Shown one piece after another: positions 10,639 to 24,121 of a DNA stretch of 64,000 bases. Under the pieces are notes generated by a model. That model was not told the DNA's origin and searched no databases. It was given only the letters and a program-made list of their open reading frames with translations. The DNA comes from Diphasiastrum complanatum (lineage: Eukaryota; Streptophyta; Lycopodiopsida; Lycopodiales; Lycopodiaceae): the NCBI GenBank assembly GCA_029204225.1, contig CM055095.1:18389483-18453482 (forward strand), given 5' to 3'. The position numbers were made by a program, and so were the translations under genes. Each line of letters opens with the position of its first letter. Position 1 is the first letter of the stretch.

Positions 10639-12096
10639 TTACGACAGTATGAAGTCCTCACTTTTTAGAGGATAAATCCAACAATATTTACTAAAGTCAT
10701 CAATGCAAGTTACAAACATCTTTGCTCCTCCATTACTCAAAGCACTAGTACAATGCACATCCAAATGTACTAAATGGAAAGGCATCTTAGATCTTGAGCT
10801 AGATCTAGAATAAAACAACCTATGTGACTTTGACATTGAACAAAGCTCACCAACTTGATTCTTTGTCTTCAAACCACCATGGTTAGAAACAACATATCCA
10901 AAAAGTTTGTAGAGCTCACCTTGTCTCTTGCCCTTGACAATCAAGGTTCCATTCCTTTTGATCAAGCAAGAATCACCAACAAACTCCACCTTAAGACCCT
11001 TGTCAAAAGCATGTGACTGACACTAAGAAGGTTATTAGTGATGATTGGAATGAACAAAACATTCTTTATATTCACATTCCTATTAGTAGAGAGAGAAATA
11101 TGAATTGTGACAATCAATTTGATTGCATATCCATCATCATTGGCCATGTAGATCACCTTCTTGTCACCTTCAAATGCCACCAATGATGAGTAATACTCCT
11201 TCCACCAATGATCAATATCTCCATGATTAGCCAACAAGCAAGAAGACATAACAAAAGATTCAATTGAATTTTGTTAATCAACACCATTCTCATCTACAGT
11301 TAGATTGCTTTGCTTCTCACTTTGATCTCTTTTCTTCTTGAAGCAATCACTAGAAAAATCTCCTTTGACTCCACAACAGAAAGATTTTAGCTTTGATCTA
11401 TCTTTTTTCTTTCCAACAAAAGTAGAAGGCTCACATTCATCTTGCCCTTTAGACCATTTGCATTTGCCCTTGCTCTTGAATTTGCCTCTTGATAAAATAG
11501 CTTCCTCTTCTCCAACTTGAGATGTAGAAGATGATCCTCCTCTTGCTTGGAGTCTTGACCCACCAAGACCTCTTACAAGTCCTCCATGCTTGGTAAGGTC
11601 TTTTGAATAGCAAAACTTTGCACCAAGTTAGCATGTTCATCCAATAAGCCATTAAGTACTACTTGCACAAGCTCAACATCCTTAATACTTTCTCCCATGC
11701 ATGCTAATTCATCATTCAAAGCTTTAACTTCAAAAAAAAGAAAAACATGAGCACTTGCATTCTTCTTTTGAAGACATTGAAAGATTTTCCTCCTAAAGGT
11801 TAGGACCCTTGTTGTAGACTCAAAACTTCATTAGAGACATTCATCTTGATATAGTAAAGAGCCATTCTAGCTCTTTTCTTGTACCTTTGGACTTCTTGAA
11901 GCACTTGTGGCTCCTCCTCAAGTCCAAGGACAATATCCATTACATCTTGGAGGATTAGAATTGACTCCATCCTTGTTGGCTTGGATGTTGATGCCAATTG
12001 GTAAAACAAATTCCTATTAAAGGATCTCAGATTACTTGGAGAATGGATATTAATGAGCTGCTCTGATGAGAGTATCAGTATAGGTGTCTTAGACAA
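10639..12096 (-). mobile_element. Copia relic A2 (gag to start of integrase)
   Basis: Read on the minus strand, Gag is at 12096-11449 (MESILILQDVMDIVLGLEEE, as in element A), protease remnants at 11249-10962 (ATG-less DSG site lost; NVLFIPIITNNLLSVSHML preserved), and the pre-integrase/integrase start at 10989-10639 (LYKLFGYVV, then LVHLDVHCTSALSNGGAKMF and CIDDFSKYCWIYPL, which holds the first catalytic Asp). Several frameshifts and stops separate the pieces. Integrase is cut off before the second Asp and no reverse transcriptase or LTR is seen. It belongs to the same family as element A but in the opposite orientation. Confidence 0.7.
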
Positions 12097-15009
12097 CCAT
12101 TCAAATAAGTTGCGAAAACTATTAGGCGTCTCACGTCCAATTCTTATTGTATATGGTTTGGATGTCCATGGCTAAAAGTAGCCAAAGTGAAGCATGCATG
12201 AGACTAAAAAAAATAAATTACCTTTGAAAATTGAGGTTGAGTAGTAAGATCCTAACACATGGGAAATCAAGCTGACAACACAAAGAGCTGAGCATGATAG
12301 ATTGTAATCACAAATCATACTATCGATCAAACCCCCAAACAAATTTACAAAAATAGCAACTACAATAATGAAGACTATAATGTTGCTGTAATTGATTAGA
12401 TAGAAACCCTTGCTACGATAGATTGCTTTAGCTCTAAAATAGAAGAAAAATGGTTTGCAACACCTTAATATTGCCATCGAGAAAGGGGATAGGAAATTGA
12501 AGGGTCTTATTGATAAAGAAAATCAAAAATGTTTTTGTGTACACATGGTTGAGCTCGCTCGGATGCCTTAGGCTTAATTTATCTGTGTGAAAGAAGGATT
12601 ACTTCCATGGTGCACAATTGTGACATTAAAAGATGTCAAGTATCTAGATGAGCGAACTTTGAGATACTTTAGTCTTGATAGATATTGTAGGAAGAATTTC
12701 TAGAACCAGTCACCCAAACTAGTACCTCTATCTACTACCTCATCCATGTCGACATTGCAAGAATCAGTACCATATTTTCGTAACAAACCATATTATTGCA
12801 TAAAGAGACCTAGCCTAGAATGGTAGGAAGAATTCATGTTTGCCACTCAATATGGGAGCATCCCAATACTTGTGATAAAAAAATACAAATCATTTAATAA
12901 TGTTCCATGCACCTTTTCTTCTGTATCAGGCCATGCACTTGATGATGGCATTGCCTCTTAGATAGCTTCAATTGATGCACTATACCTAAGCTCGTAAATC
13001 CTACTACTTGAGACAACGATCTTGTTTGTACTACCCACTGGAAATACTATTTTTTCTTAGCTAAAGGGTGTTACAAACTCGCATTACTTTTTATTGAAGT
13101 TTTAGCCTATTCATGATGGACAAATTAAACTTATTTGACATTATGGGACCAAAGATTAACAAGCCTAAAGTGGATGGGCCCTTAGTAGAGCTCTAGTGTT
13201 AAACACATTTAATTTACGACCATTGATAAATTTGTAGTTTTTGTGCAAATCTTGATGATGACTCAAATTTTTTTTCAAACAATATTATAATAAGGATTTA
13301 ACAAAAAGTGCAACGATCACAATATCTTTTTTCTCAACTATGGTGCATTTGCTCAACATGTACTCACTTCAAATTAAGTGGTTATAATCTTATAAGAATT
13401 GTGTAGACTGGGCAAGTTTTCTAATAACTACATACTTTTAAAAGGTTTAACACCTACTTTGCAATCAAATGATAATAAATTCCATTATACAAAGTACTTA
13501 TCAAAAGATGGTTAAGTATTCCAAATTCATGATGAGACATATTTTGGATACGTTGCATTTGATCAACAAATGAACATTTACAAAAAAATGTGTTTTTGCT
13601 TCTAGAAATATAAGTTATGATATCTTATATGGATGTTAGCACATTATATTATATGTATAAGCAAAACCGAATAAACAATCCGCACTTCTACAAAGATAAT
13701 GCCTTTCTCCTTGACTATGTACACTTTTTTTAAATCTTTGGAAAAGATAGAAAACTAAAAAGTAGGTATCACTAAAAAGTGGTCTGGTTTTTCTTTTGTC
13801 TATGTACAAGTTGTTTCTATTAGAAACTATGTAGTGTATGTACATATTTTCTTATCAAATCCATAATGATGAGGCTATCTAATCTAAATGACATGGCCCT
13901 CATTAGACTAGTATTATTATAACTACACATATTCTTTTTAATTTCATTATCTAATCAATAATGTGGTCAAACCTTCGTAATGTCTTTTTCCATCATGGGG
14001 TGTACAAGCAAGTTGTGTGGTGCAAAATGTTTTGAAGGCCAATTGAATAAAATGGACAATTTATGTATGCTTGTACATGTGATGTAGATATTGTTCTAGA
14101 AGTTTGGTGAGGGTTGTAATGTATGTGTACATAAATTGTGTGGGCCATATTACATTTACCTTGAAAGGAGAGATGCTTATGTTGTAATACATGTGAATGA
14201 AAGATTAAAGATGAGGTTTTCATATGTGGCTCATAAGTAGCTGTTTAATGGTAGCAAGGTGACTAAAACAATCATTCGGTGGGAATAGAGAAGCAACTTT
14301 AAAATTGATATTCTTAACGGTGATTAGGAACATATGATTAATGATGATATTTGGCTGATTTGACTAAGAAATGTTATTGTCATTGCATGATGTGACTTGT
14401 CACAGTTAAGTATGGCTCTATGCCAGTCTTTATTTCTTTTGTATATGTTTTTCTGAGGTGGTACATTTGCATATAATATTACTAGTATGGCCCTTCAAAG
14501 AAAATATATTTCTTGATATTGATTTGTACTTTTGTCATCTATCAAATATATAATCTTAGTAGAAGCTTAAACAAAATCTTTTAAGAAGCCTTGTAATATA
14601 ATATTGAGATAATGTTTACCTAATATTTTTTATATTACATAATTATAAAAAAGAGTGATTCTAAATCACAAGTACCAAAGAAAGCATTCACTCTATGCAT
14701 TTCTATTTTTGCACACATTGCACACAATTTTACATCCCATAAATAAGGTATTCAATATCAATGTCTCCTATACATGCCCAGTTGTGCACACAGTAATGTT
14801 AGAGAACATAAGTTTAATAGTTGTTAATGTCAGAAAAGTTTGGACTTACATATAAGCCTGCATTTCAATAATATCCACTGCCTCATTGAAGAAAATTTAT
14901 TTGCAAATGACATGTCGAACAATGAGCACATCAAACATGCCCTTGTCTTAATTGCAACTACTGCTTTGGTTGTGGGTTTTGATGGTTGATTTTCCGTTGA
15001 AGTTGTAAT
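12097..15009. other. 2.9 kb without recognisable genes
   Basis: Strongly AT-rich. The longest frame, on the minus strand at 12172-12477, is hydrophobic but matches nothing I know. No LTR, repeat array or RNA gene was recognised. Confidence 0.3.
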
Positions 15010-15749
15010 TGTTGGTCTCTTTTTGAATTGCCTCCACTGAAAGCTTCAAGGAGTGAAGACCCGAGGATGACGGTTAAACGTTTGTTGACTAAAGGATACC
15101 TGAAAGTGAAGAAGAAATGTTCGTGGACCCAAAAAAGCCCAACGGCGAGGACGAAAGACGAAGAAGACACGAAGACTGAAAGGCGGCGGATCTTCACGCT
15201 TCAAAGTACAAGGAGGACGTCACCCTCCACGAACAATATGGATACCATTAGGACGTGCTTAATCAGCCATTCTTGTAATGTCAGATCAGATTAAACCTTC
15301 TTCTCTCTATCCATCTATATAAACAGATTGAGGACGAGGGAACAGGCTGAAAATCACATAGATGTCTTGAACATCCATTTGATTGAAGGTCATCGATGTC
15401 CAGAAGTCCGCTAGTAAGCGAGACAACTATATACAATTCGTGAGAGAGATAATGCCTCTTATGCCGACGCACTATGTGGGTTTGTCACAACAGCGCTCAA
15501 GAGATTCACTGTTGATACAGTAGATGTTATGTAGATGATTTTTTTGTCTTTAAATGTTATTGAATGCTTGATTGTCCGATTGTTATCTGTTCGTAATCAA
15601 CTGTTTACTATTTCTTCCGCACATTGGTTTCATCTTGTTAAATGCACAAACAAATTCTAAAGTAGATTAGCAGTGTCTCTGGAGGATTGTAGATCTGTCG
15701 TAAAAGGCAGTAGACCATCAAACAGAATCGAACTCACATCCAGAATTCA
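15010..15749 (+). repeat. 5' LTR of copia element B
   Basis: The right edge is set by CA just before a primer-binding site at 15753; the left edge is the nearest TGTTG at 15010 and is less certain. A TATATAAA box lies at 15316-15323, in keeping with an LTR promoter. The other LTR copy is absent because the element is interrupted at 16331. Confidence 0.55.
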
Positions 15750-15752
15750 ATT

Positions 15753-15764
15753 TGGTATCAGAGC
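15753..15764 (+). other. Primer-binding site of copia B (initiator tRNA-Met)
   Basis: TGGTATCAGAGC is complementary to the 3' end of plant initiator tRNA-Met, the usual copia reverse-transcription primer. A second copy of the same 12-mer is at 15800-15811. Confidence 0.85.
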
Positions 15765-15919
15765 GTTTGACGTTCTAGACATCAAATCTTCGTCATCAGT
15801 GGTATCAGAGCCTCAGGCTCATATCAGAGTGCTGATATAGCTTAAGAGCTATTAGATCCAGGAGACAAGCATTCAAAATAAGAGACCAAGAAAAATAGAC
15901 TGAAGAACAGTTCATGGCA

Positions 15920-16331
15920 ATGGCATCAATAAGCAACATGCAGTCAAAGATCTGCACAATTTTTTACTCAACAAGGTCCAACTTCCTAGCATGAAAGGTG
16001 AAGACCTCTCTCATACTAAAGGGAGAAGGGCTATTTTCCTGGGTAGATCGCACCAAAAAAATGCCTACAACCACCAGGAAAGAGCTACGAGAATGGAGAG
16101 AGAAGAACGACAAGGCAGTAGCTCTGTTGTCATCATCCATAGAAGATAGCCTAACGCTTGACCTCACGACACTCTCCAACGCAAGAGAGATATGGAATAC
16201 ATTGCTTACCAGATTTCAGACGAAATCATGCAGCCAGATCATGTTTCTTGAAGATCAGCTGACAAACCTGTGATGGAATGACAGAGACCTCATCTTCTTT
16301 ATCAGAAAGATGAAGGATCTGTTCCTCTTGT
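15920..16331 (+). pseudogene. gag: Copia element B: Gag N-terminal part, interrupted
   Basis: The frame opens with MASISNMQSK and continues FLA-stop-KVKTSLILKGEG, ELREWREKNDKAVALLSSSI and SNAREIWNTLLTRFQTKS, matching the Gag proteins at 61500 (J) and 34727-35287 (B2). It carries stop codons near 15990 and 16271. Homology breaks at about 16331, after KMKDLFL, where the LTR of copia C begins, so C inserted into B. Confidence 0.75.
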
Positions 16332-16928
16332 TGTTGGGTTATTCTCTTTCTTACTAATCGACTAATCGGTTTTAATCCTCATCCATTGTTTATCTAGTTC
16401 TACGAATTTTCTCGTATTTTTATACAGTCTGCAGAATTACAAGTGTTTTTACACAGTCTATAGAAATACATGGAGTTTGACAACAATGTCGCATTTTCTC
16501 TCTCTACAATCCAAACAGTGTCGCCTGTCAAGAATTACGAGTAAATTACAATGTCGTATTTTTTGCATTTTTGCGACGCTATCACTTGTCAAGAATTATG
16601 TTTAAAAATGCAGTGTCATCTTTTTTGCATTTTTTGCCTGTCACAAATTTAGCTACCCCAATATTAAGGAAATGAGATTTTATGACACTGTCGTTTTTTT
16701 GCAAAAAGCCAACATTGTCGTCTTTTTGCGACATTGTCGCTTGTGACAATTTTAGTTCATTTCATCAGAGTGATAGTTTTAGTTCATTTATGCAGACAGA
16801 CTGTTTACGGCCAATTTCCACTGCTTATCAACAATGAATTTCTAAAAAGGAACTGGATGAATGCCAACGGAGTCATGCATTGGAAGTAGGAAGTTTCCGC
16901 TGTTACATTATCTATTCTATTTTCGACA
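16332..16928 (+). repeat. 5' LTR of copia element C
   Basis: Begins TGTTGGG at the point where the B gag is interrupted and ends ...CGACA immediately before a primer-binding site. The length of 597 bp is normal for copia. The matching 3' LTR is not in the window because C is cut off at 20425. Confidence 0.65.
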
Positions 16929-16940
16929 TGGTATCAGAGC
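16929..16940 (+). other. Primer-binding site of copia C
   Basis: TGGTATCAGAGC directly abuts the LTR end. Confidence 0.85.
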
Positions 16941-17217
16941 TTACCTATATGGTATCAGAACATTTTTCCATAGTATCAGTGCTAGATCACTACTTCTTTA
17001 TCTGAAACGTCACGGTATCAAACCTGTGACCTCTATCAGGACCTAATACTATTTTGATATCTGAGCGAAAGCTCTAATACTTGATATCTTTTGCGATATC
17101 ACATTGATATCAAACTCTTCAGTTCCTTTCATCCTTTTAGTATCATAGAATTAATTTCCTATTGTTGGCACTACTACATCTTAGCGTCATCGATACAATC
17201 GACAGACTAAGTTCCAA

Positions 17218-20200
17218 ATGGATTTTCAAAGTAAAGTTGGTCTTATCACAGACAAGCTGAATGGATCCAATTATCATTTGCGGAAATTTAAGATGAAGAC
17301 CTTGCTGATCACTAATGAGTTATGGGATGTTGTTACAAGTACAGAAGTAAAACCTAAAGACGACATAGAAGACTCAAAGTGGAAATCGCAGGATGGTAAA
17401 GCTTTCGCGCTTATTATCCTCAATATATCAGATACACAGATTGGACACATAGCTGAAGCTAAAACTTCAAAAGAAGTTTGGGACATCTTGAACTCACTAT
17501 TTGATGTGAGGGACATAACTACTAAGTTACATCTACAAAGGAAATTCTTCACATTCAAGATGTCTAATGGTGATTCTCTTTAGAGTCACATTAACCAGTT
17601 TAAGAATCTCTTGCAATAAATGGTCGTTGTCGGATCAATCATAGATGATCAAGACACAATTATGACATTGCTTTCAAGCTTGCCCTCTACAATATGATTT
17701 CTGTGTGATGATCATATCGACACACTCAGTTTTAACTCTTACTAGAGTTATCACTATGTTGCTGCAAGAAGACAATAGAAGAAGTCAAGACACTTTGTCT
17801 ACTTCCTCCTCTCAGACTCTATATGTCAACAAAGACTCTAAGTGACAGAAGCAGAAAAGCTCCAAGAAGGCTGCAACGAATCAGAAGTTGATTCGAAGTC
17901 AAGGACAATCATCAAATTCACAATCGAAGAAGAAAATGTTTTGCAGGTATTGCAAGCGCAATAACTATGAGATCAAGGATTGCCAAATTCTCCAAGCGAA
18001 GAATGCAGCCAAGCAACCTGATCAACAAGCAAACATAGTTTCATCATCTCTCCAGATCGAAGTGGACGAATGCGCATTTATGGTCAAAGACCAAAGCACA
18101 TTTTTTGATGATTCATGGTTTCTTGATTCTAGAGCAACTCAACACATGACCAATCAACGTGAGATTTTCAACTCCTACACGCCTTACAACACGAAGAAAT
18201 TTGTTCATCTTGGTGAAAATAATACTCACACTATTGAAAGTGAAGGTACCGTAAGATTGTGATTCTATCATGATCAATTCAAACTACTATTAAAGGTTTT
18301 ATATGTTCCTAAACTCTCTACAAATTTGTTATCAGTAAGTAGAATTACAGATTTAGGTCATAAGGTAGAATTTGAATTTAATCAATGCAAAATTATTGAT
18401 AGGAGTAATAAGATCCTTGCACTCAACAAGAGGCAGAGTTACTTATATAGATTGGCAAATTGTTATTCTGAGTCCATTCAAATCTTGAAAACCTCTATTC
18501 TTGTCAATAAAGCATTACTATGACATCATCGCTTAGGACACTTGAATTATGTATTTGTTTTGAACATGTCCAGACAATCCATGGTTCTTGATCTCGACTA
18601 TCCTTTTGGTAAAGTCGATCTCCCTGTCTGTCATAGCTGCATCTTTGGAAAGCATACTAGGATTCCTTTTAGATCAAGTCATAGGCATGCAGCAAAAGGT
18701 CTGTTAGATGTTGTTCATACGGATATATGTGGACCTATGCAAACTCCATCATTGTTAGATGAAAAGTATTTCATTACTTTTATTGACGAATTCTACAGAA
18801 GAACAGTTGTTTATTTCATTAAATAGAAATCAGAGGCTTTCATCAAATTTAGACAATTCAAAGAGCATGCTGAGAATCAAATTGGCAAACAAATCAAAGC
18901 ACTGAGGTCAGATGACGGGGGAGAATACATCTCCACTGAATTCAAGGAGTATTGCCTTAACAATGACATTGAACAACAATACGTTACCTCCTATTCGCCT
19001 CAGTCAAATGGTCTTGTTGAGAGAAAGAACAGAACCTTAGTCGAATCGACAAAGTGCATGTTATCACATGCAATACTTACGAAGTCCTTCTGGGATGAAG
19101 CTGTTTCAACAACAACCTATATTCAGAACAGATGTCCTACTATAGGTCTCTTAGACAAAACACCATTCGAAGTTTGGACAGGTACCAAACCTTCTCTATC
19201 AAACTTACGAGTTATTTGATGTACTGCTTTTACGCAGATACCTCGTGATCTCAAGAAGATGCTTGAATTCCAGAGTATCAAATGTATTTTCATTAGCTAC
19301 ACTACTTCAGATCAAGCCTACAGGTTGTTTGATCCCATCGAGTTGAAGATATTCACTAGTCGGGGTGTGACCTTCATCGAAGATCAATTTCAAGACCTCA
19401 AAGGAAAAGGCAGTGCCCCTGTAGCTGACCTGTCAAATTCTCCTGACATATTAATTTTTTCAGTTCCTGAGTCGACTATTCTCATTAAGGGTCCAAGCTC
19501 ATCTACTCTTGACAAACAACAAATCAATGGCGAATCAGAAGATGATGATGTTGCAGTTCAGCAACTACAATATGATGGAAATGATCAACTGCCTTTATTA
19601 CCCAGAACATCTTCAAGAGCAAGCAGACCACCTAACCGGTATATCGATGAGTTTGTAGCCTATCTTGTTCATGAGCCGACGTCTATCGAAGAGGCACTCA
19701 GTCAGCCTGATTCAGATCTCTGAAAAGAAGCTATGGATAAAGAGTATTCATCTCTTATCAAGAACCAAATATGGACAATTGTCAAATTACCTGCTAGCAG
19801 AAACGTAGTTGATTGCAAATGGATTTTCAAAGTCAAGTACAATACAGATGGAAGCATCAACAGGAGAAAGGCACGACTTGTTGCCAAAGGATTTTCTCAG
19901 ATATACAATGTCGATTACATTGAGACCTTCAGTCCAGTAGTCAAGCATTCTTCTATTCGACTTTTATTATCATTTGCCGCTACAGCAGATTTGAAAATAC
20001 ATCAAATGGATGTACAGACAACATATCTCAATGGAGTTATTGAAGAGGAAATTTACATGGTGAAACCCAAAGGTTATATTATCGAGGGTAAACACAATCA
20101 TGTGTGTAAACTCCATAAGGCACTTTATGGCTTGAAGCAATCTGCTCGAGCATGGTTTCAAAGGATCAATACTTCCCTTATTGATCATGGCTACACACCT

Positions 20201-20425
20201 AGCTCTTCAGATTCTAATGTTTACTTCAAAGCAGTGTAGCAGTCTTTTATAATAATCACTCTATATGTGGATGATACATTGCTTTTTAGCAACATTACCA
20301 ATCTGATAAAAGAGGCCAAGACAATGCTATCTTCCAAATTTGACATGACCGATCTGGGCGAAGCTCATTTCTGCCTTGGTCTCGTACTATACCAGCAAGG
20401 TGAATATAGATTTTGTAGTAAATAA
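17218..20425 (+). pseudogene. gag-pol: Copia element C: Gag-Pol polyprotein, decayed and truncated
   Basis: The order is standard copia. Gag (MDFQSKVGLITDKLNGSNYH) runs from 17218; the zinc knuckle CRYCKRNNYEIKDC is at 17940. The protease near 18115 reads DSRATQHM, so the catalytic DSG has become DSR. The pre-integrase zinc motif (CHSCIFGKH) is near 18630; integrase D-D-E motifs are VHTDICGP, RSDDGGEY and VERKN (18710-19030). Reverse transcriptase starts near 19733 (CKWIFKVKYNTDG, MDVQTTYLNG, YGLKQSARAW, YVDD near 20265) and ends about 20425 without RNase H. At least eight in-frame stops occur. It is dead. The end coincides with the LTR of gypsy Y1, which inserted here. Relatives: H (44525) and I (49297-51400). 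Confidence 0.85.
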
Positions 20426-21213
20426 TGTTGAACCCTCAGAGGATAACATTTTAAAGTTATGTATTTGGTACAATTATGACTTATTTCGAATGAATTGGAT
20501 TCGAGAGTTATTCTGGTTGTCAACAGACATTAGAAAGTAACCAATATCACAACAGATGAATAAGATAGTTTTAAGACAGTTCTTTAGAGCATATTTACGG
20601 ACATACAACAAACGACTGTAATGCGCTAGAGAGTCTGTCTGACCAGAGAGTAATTCATGTAATGCAGTAGAGATTGCTAGTAGACCCAGGATCACTCACA
20701 CTCAATAGTGTGGAGAACATAGATAAGAGAGAATAATTCTCAACACTCTATTCACTTCTTCAATCTCTCACAAATATATAAACTCTTCCTCCCTCGATGA
20801 TCAAAACTGAAGCGTGTGATCAATATATGTTCTACGGAACGAACAAACACACCTCTAAAGGCTACAAGTGCATCGCTACCGTGAAAAGGTCTAGTTAACA
20901 ATTAAGTTGAATGTATGTTCAATTATACCATAAGAGGTATATTTAACTAAGAGTTGAAATTACTCTAGTTTAATATGTTGATTCATATTTAGTCGTTTCG
21001 TGTAGATGGCCTAGTAAAGGCTATCCAAGGCAACGTTTCCCTTCTAGAGGTCTTGCTCTTAAAAATACAAGGCAAGTCTTTAGGAGATATATTCTCGAAA
21101 AATGATATAGGCCTATTCATGATTTATATTTATCCAGCTCATATCTTCATATTTGAGTATATCATGCCATATTTAGGTTGATATTTCATATTTAGCAATT
21201 TTGTGGCATCACA
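20426..21213 (-). repeat. 3' LTR of gypsy Y1
   Basis: The right edge follows from the polypurine tract; read on the minus strand the LTR begins TGTGATGCC and ends GGGTTCAACA, 788 bp. A TATATA box lies near 20775. The five bases AATAA before 20426 are a candidate target duplication, but the other end is lost. Confidence 0.6.
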
Positions 21214-21231
21214 TATCCCCTTTCTCAAATG
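21214..21231 (-). other. Polypurine tract of gypsy Y1
   Basis: The minus strand reads TTTGAGAAAGGGGATA directly before the LTR, the standard plus-strand primer of LTR retrotransposons. Confidence 0.7.
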
Positions 21232-21234
21232 TGA

Positions 21235-22436
21235 AACGTCCTCGTGAACATAGAATCTTTATTTCAAGGATCATTCACGAATCATTCTGTTCTTCATATA
21301 TTCGTTAAGGTGAAAAGAAATTTTTTCATATGTTCCTTCCTTTAGATATTTCTTCTGCTTTAGAGAATATATGACTTACTGCTTCCTGGGAATCGAACTT
21401 CAAAACATCTTCAGAACTTCAAAGATCAGGATTTAGCATCACATAGAAACATCACCATTACATAGACAAGAATGAATATTTATGATGGATTCAATTCTTG
21501 ATGTAATCTTTGGGCTAACTCCAAGTTCTGTTGAGCCTCGTACAACATCAATGTTTCATGTGATTGCGTATAATGGCCAACTGGTAGGTTGCCAAATTCT
21601 TCAAGCTTAACAGGGAGCAATGTTCCATCAAACAGCTCCTGAGTTAACTTTTCATCTTCATCTGAATCACTGCGAAGTGTGATTTCTTAACAAACGCGAG
21701 CTAAAAATCTTATAAAAGAACTTTTAACATAAAAATTCTATACAAAAAACAAAGTCTTTGTTGCAAAAGTTCCATACTGCCAAAACAAATATGTACAAAA
21801 GTTTTTATAACGTATTGACTTTCTTCAATCTTGTAGATTGTGTCAAATTTCTGCAAAATAGTCAAAAAAATTTCGCTCCCAATCCACGTAAAGAGGGAAA
21901 AGTTCAGGATACGCCATATTTACATTGATAAGCAGACCCGCATCATCAAAAGCACCCATATCCGCAACGTCTTTTGGTTTATACAACTGGAACTGCAACT
22001 TTCACTTCCAAACTTGTCGCTTATTGTCTTCGTTTCGCAAAAAATGATATTCTTTAATACAAATGTATTCTAAGGCATACATAGCAGAAGAGCCTAGGTA
22101 TAACTCAGCTGATCCGAAAGGCTCGACTGTAAATTTTTCCTGAATTATGCCCCAGCAGAGACATCCTTTCTGCTCGATAGATAATTGGGCCCATAACCAG
22201 ATAAAGTCGTCCTTTTCTCATGGTATCTTCCAATAATCGAAGGTGATGCCTATTGCGCCTGGTAGCATTTCAATGTTAAAAGCTTGTGGACACCACTTCC
22301 AAAATCGATCAGCAAATGCATTGAACCTTTCAGCACATACCTTTGACTAGTTTCGCCGTGGTCGCTTTGTCTGAGTAGTTGTTGTTGCCATGTCTTGAGT
22401 TTGTAACTTGGCAGCTAACTTTTGATCTTCCAACTA
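21235..22436. other. 3' untranslated or decayed coding part of Y1
   Basis: No clear frame. From about 22070 to 22436 the minus strand may continue the accessory protein with many stops. I see no other feature. Confidence 0.3.
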
Positions 22437-24121
22437 CTACTTGAGATCAGACAACTCTTGTTCAAGCTTGTCGATCTTCGCTACTGTCTCCAAATATTCT
22501 AGATGGTCAACAACTCTCGAACATACAGGAACAGACTTAAGTTGCTGTGTTAGATCATCAATTCTCAACAGGGTCTGTAAATATTCGTCATGAGAGTCCA
22601 GCCTGCTGCATGTCTGGGTGGCTTCAATAGAGAGCTCCTTTAGCTCCTCCAACTCTTCTTCGACTAGTGTCTTCTCATCTTCGAGTGGTTGTAGGAACTC
22701 GACTCGAAAATTATCTAGCATCTGGCCTTGGAACTAGTTCAGTTTCGAGAGATCTATCATGATAGAACCTACATTGCTACACAGAGCAAGAGCTGTTTTG
22801 GCCTTTATTCTTGTCACTCGTTCCTCCTGCAAATGTTTTTGGAGGGTGAGATTGTTCTTTTAAAGAATCAATGGTAGTCTGATAATTTGAAGCCTTGGTC
22901 TCAATCGTCTTATTGATTTCCTTCAAAGAATCAGCTTCTTTTGTTGCGGTGTGAAGCTATTTTATGAGGGAACGATTTTGGTCTATCAGCTTCATGTTGT
23001 CTAATTCAAGCAAATCAATCTTCTCATAAGACTATTTGAGAGAGTTTTGAAACTTTCGCTCTGCTCCTATCAGGTCCATGATGTTCTTCTTATTATATCC
23101 ATCAAATTCATATATGTCAGCAGCTAAATTCTTGGCTATACTGGTCGTGGAGGTGGTTGTCAGGTTCATCATCATCTTTATCAGCTGTCCTAGTGTCGCC
23201 TACTGCAGCTGCTCAAGCCTTGTCTGAAGTGTCAGACTAGGTTTCGTCTTCGTCCGAGGCCCTTGAGTTCTTCTGTTTCTGTGAGGTTGAAGCAGAGGCT
23301 GGCTTTGTTGATTCAGTAGCAATAGGTCCATCTGTGTCCATGGCAGTGGTAGTATCTGTGTTTATTTGAGAAGCTGCACCATCAACATCCATAGCAGTTA
23401 TAGCTACTACTTGGATTGGTGGCACAAGTGCTGCTATGGCGGTTGTGACAGGTGTGGTCAGAAGACTAGATAGGTCAACTGGTGTTGGGGGCAACAGTCT
23501 TCACATCAACAAACTTTTCTCCTGGTCGCTTAAGGCTCCACAATGCTCACACAGATGCGAAACATGCGCTCCTACTGCCAAAATTTTTTCGTGTTTGATC
23601 CACCTCAAAAATGCCTTATATGCAATGATGCCAAAGCATACAAGATTGCCGGCTAGAGCATCCAATAAATATCCAAAATTTTGCACCAAAATAGTAGCAT
23701 CCGCATCTGTCAAAAAGATAACTTGATTGGCGTATTTACAAAACACCTTCAATGTGACATCCTTGATCATAGAAATTTTATAGCCCTTGGTAGGTACAAA
23801 GCAGTTGTTTAGAAAATAGGTGTCTTCATCCATTGCATCTCTGTTTGTAGAAATAATTTTACCATCGAGTGGTAATCCCAGAGCTGTGAAGAACACTTTC
23901 TCAGAGATGGTAAAGAACTTGTCTCGCACATGAACTTTAAAATCCGCATCAAATACTAAGTGGATGGAATTCACGAACTCAGTACTGACTTCAGAAAGGA
24001 TGACTAAAGGTTCCACTTTCAAGCTTCCCAACCTGCATTGATCCACAAGATACTGGATTGATTCTAGCCGGATTCATGCGCGTGCTTTCCAAGTAATAGA
24101 AGAGGTGGATCTAGAAGCCAT
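22437..24121 (-). pseudogene. Accessory (env-position) protein of gypsy Y1, unknown function
   Basis: The minus-strand frame begins MASRSTSSITWKARA at 24121 and keeps one frame to about 23237 with only a few stop codons (two TGA, near 24075 and 23501, could each derive from CGA). The first 200 residues form a globular domain (SEVSTEFVNSIHLVFDADFK, ISEKVFFTALGLPLDGK, then a Cys/His-containing HVSHLCEHCG). It loosely recalls the plant-transposon-type domains encoded in some gypsy elements. A low-complexity Ala/Thr/Pro linker follows (about 23494-23237), then, after a frameshift, a long Leu/Glu/Lys-rich coiled coil (23140-22437, for example EEELEELKELSIEATQTC). No signal peptide or transmembrane segment was seen, so an envelope role is not supported. 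Function unknown. Confidence 0.5.

Noticed and set aside
12172..12477. 101-codon hydrophobic minus-strand frame as a membrane protein
   Set aside because: AT-rich composition readily yields hydrophobic codons; no family match or start context.
23436..23726. Plus-strand frame overlapping the Y1 accessory gene
   Set aside because: Shadow frame without recognisable motif.
22437..24121. Viral envelope glycoprotein in gypsy Y1
   Set aside because: No signal peptide, transmembrane segment or Cys-rich ectodomain seen; only the position resembles env.
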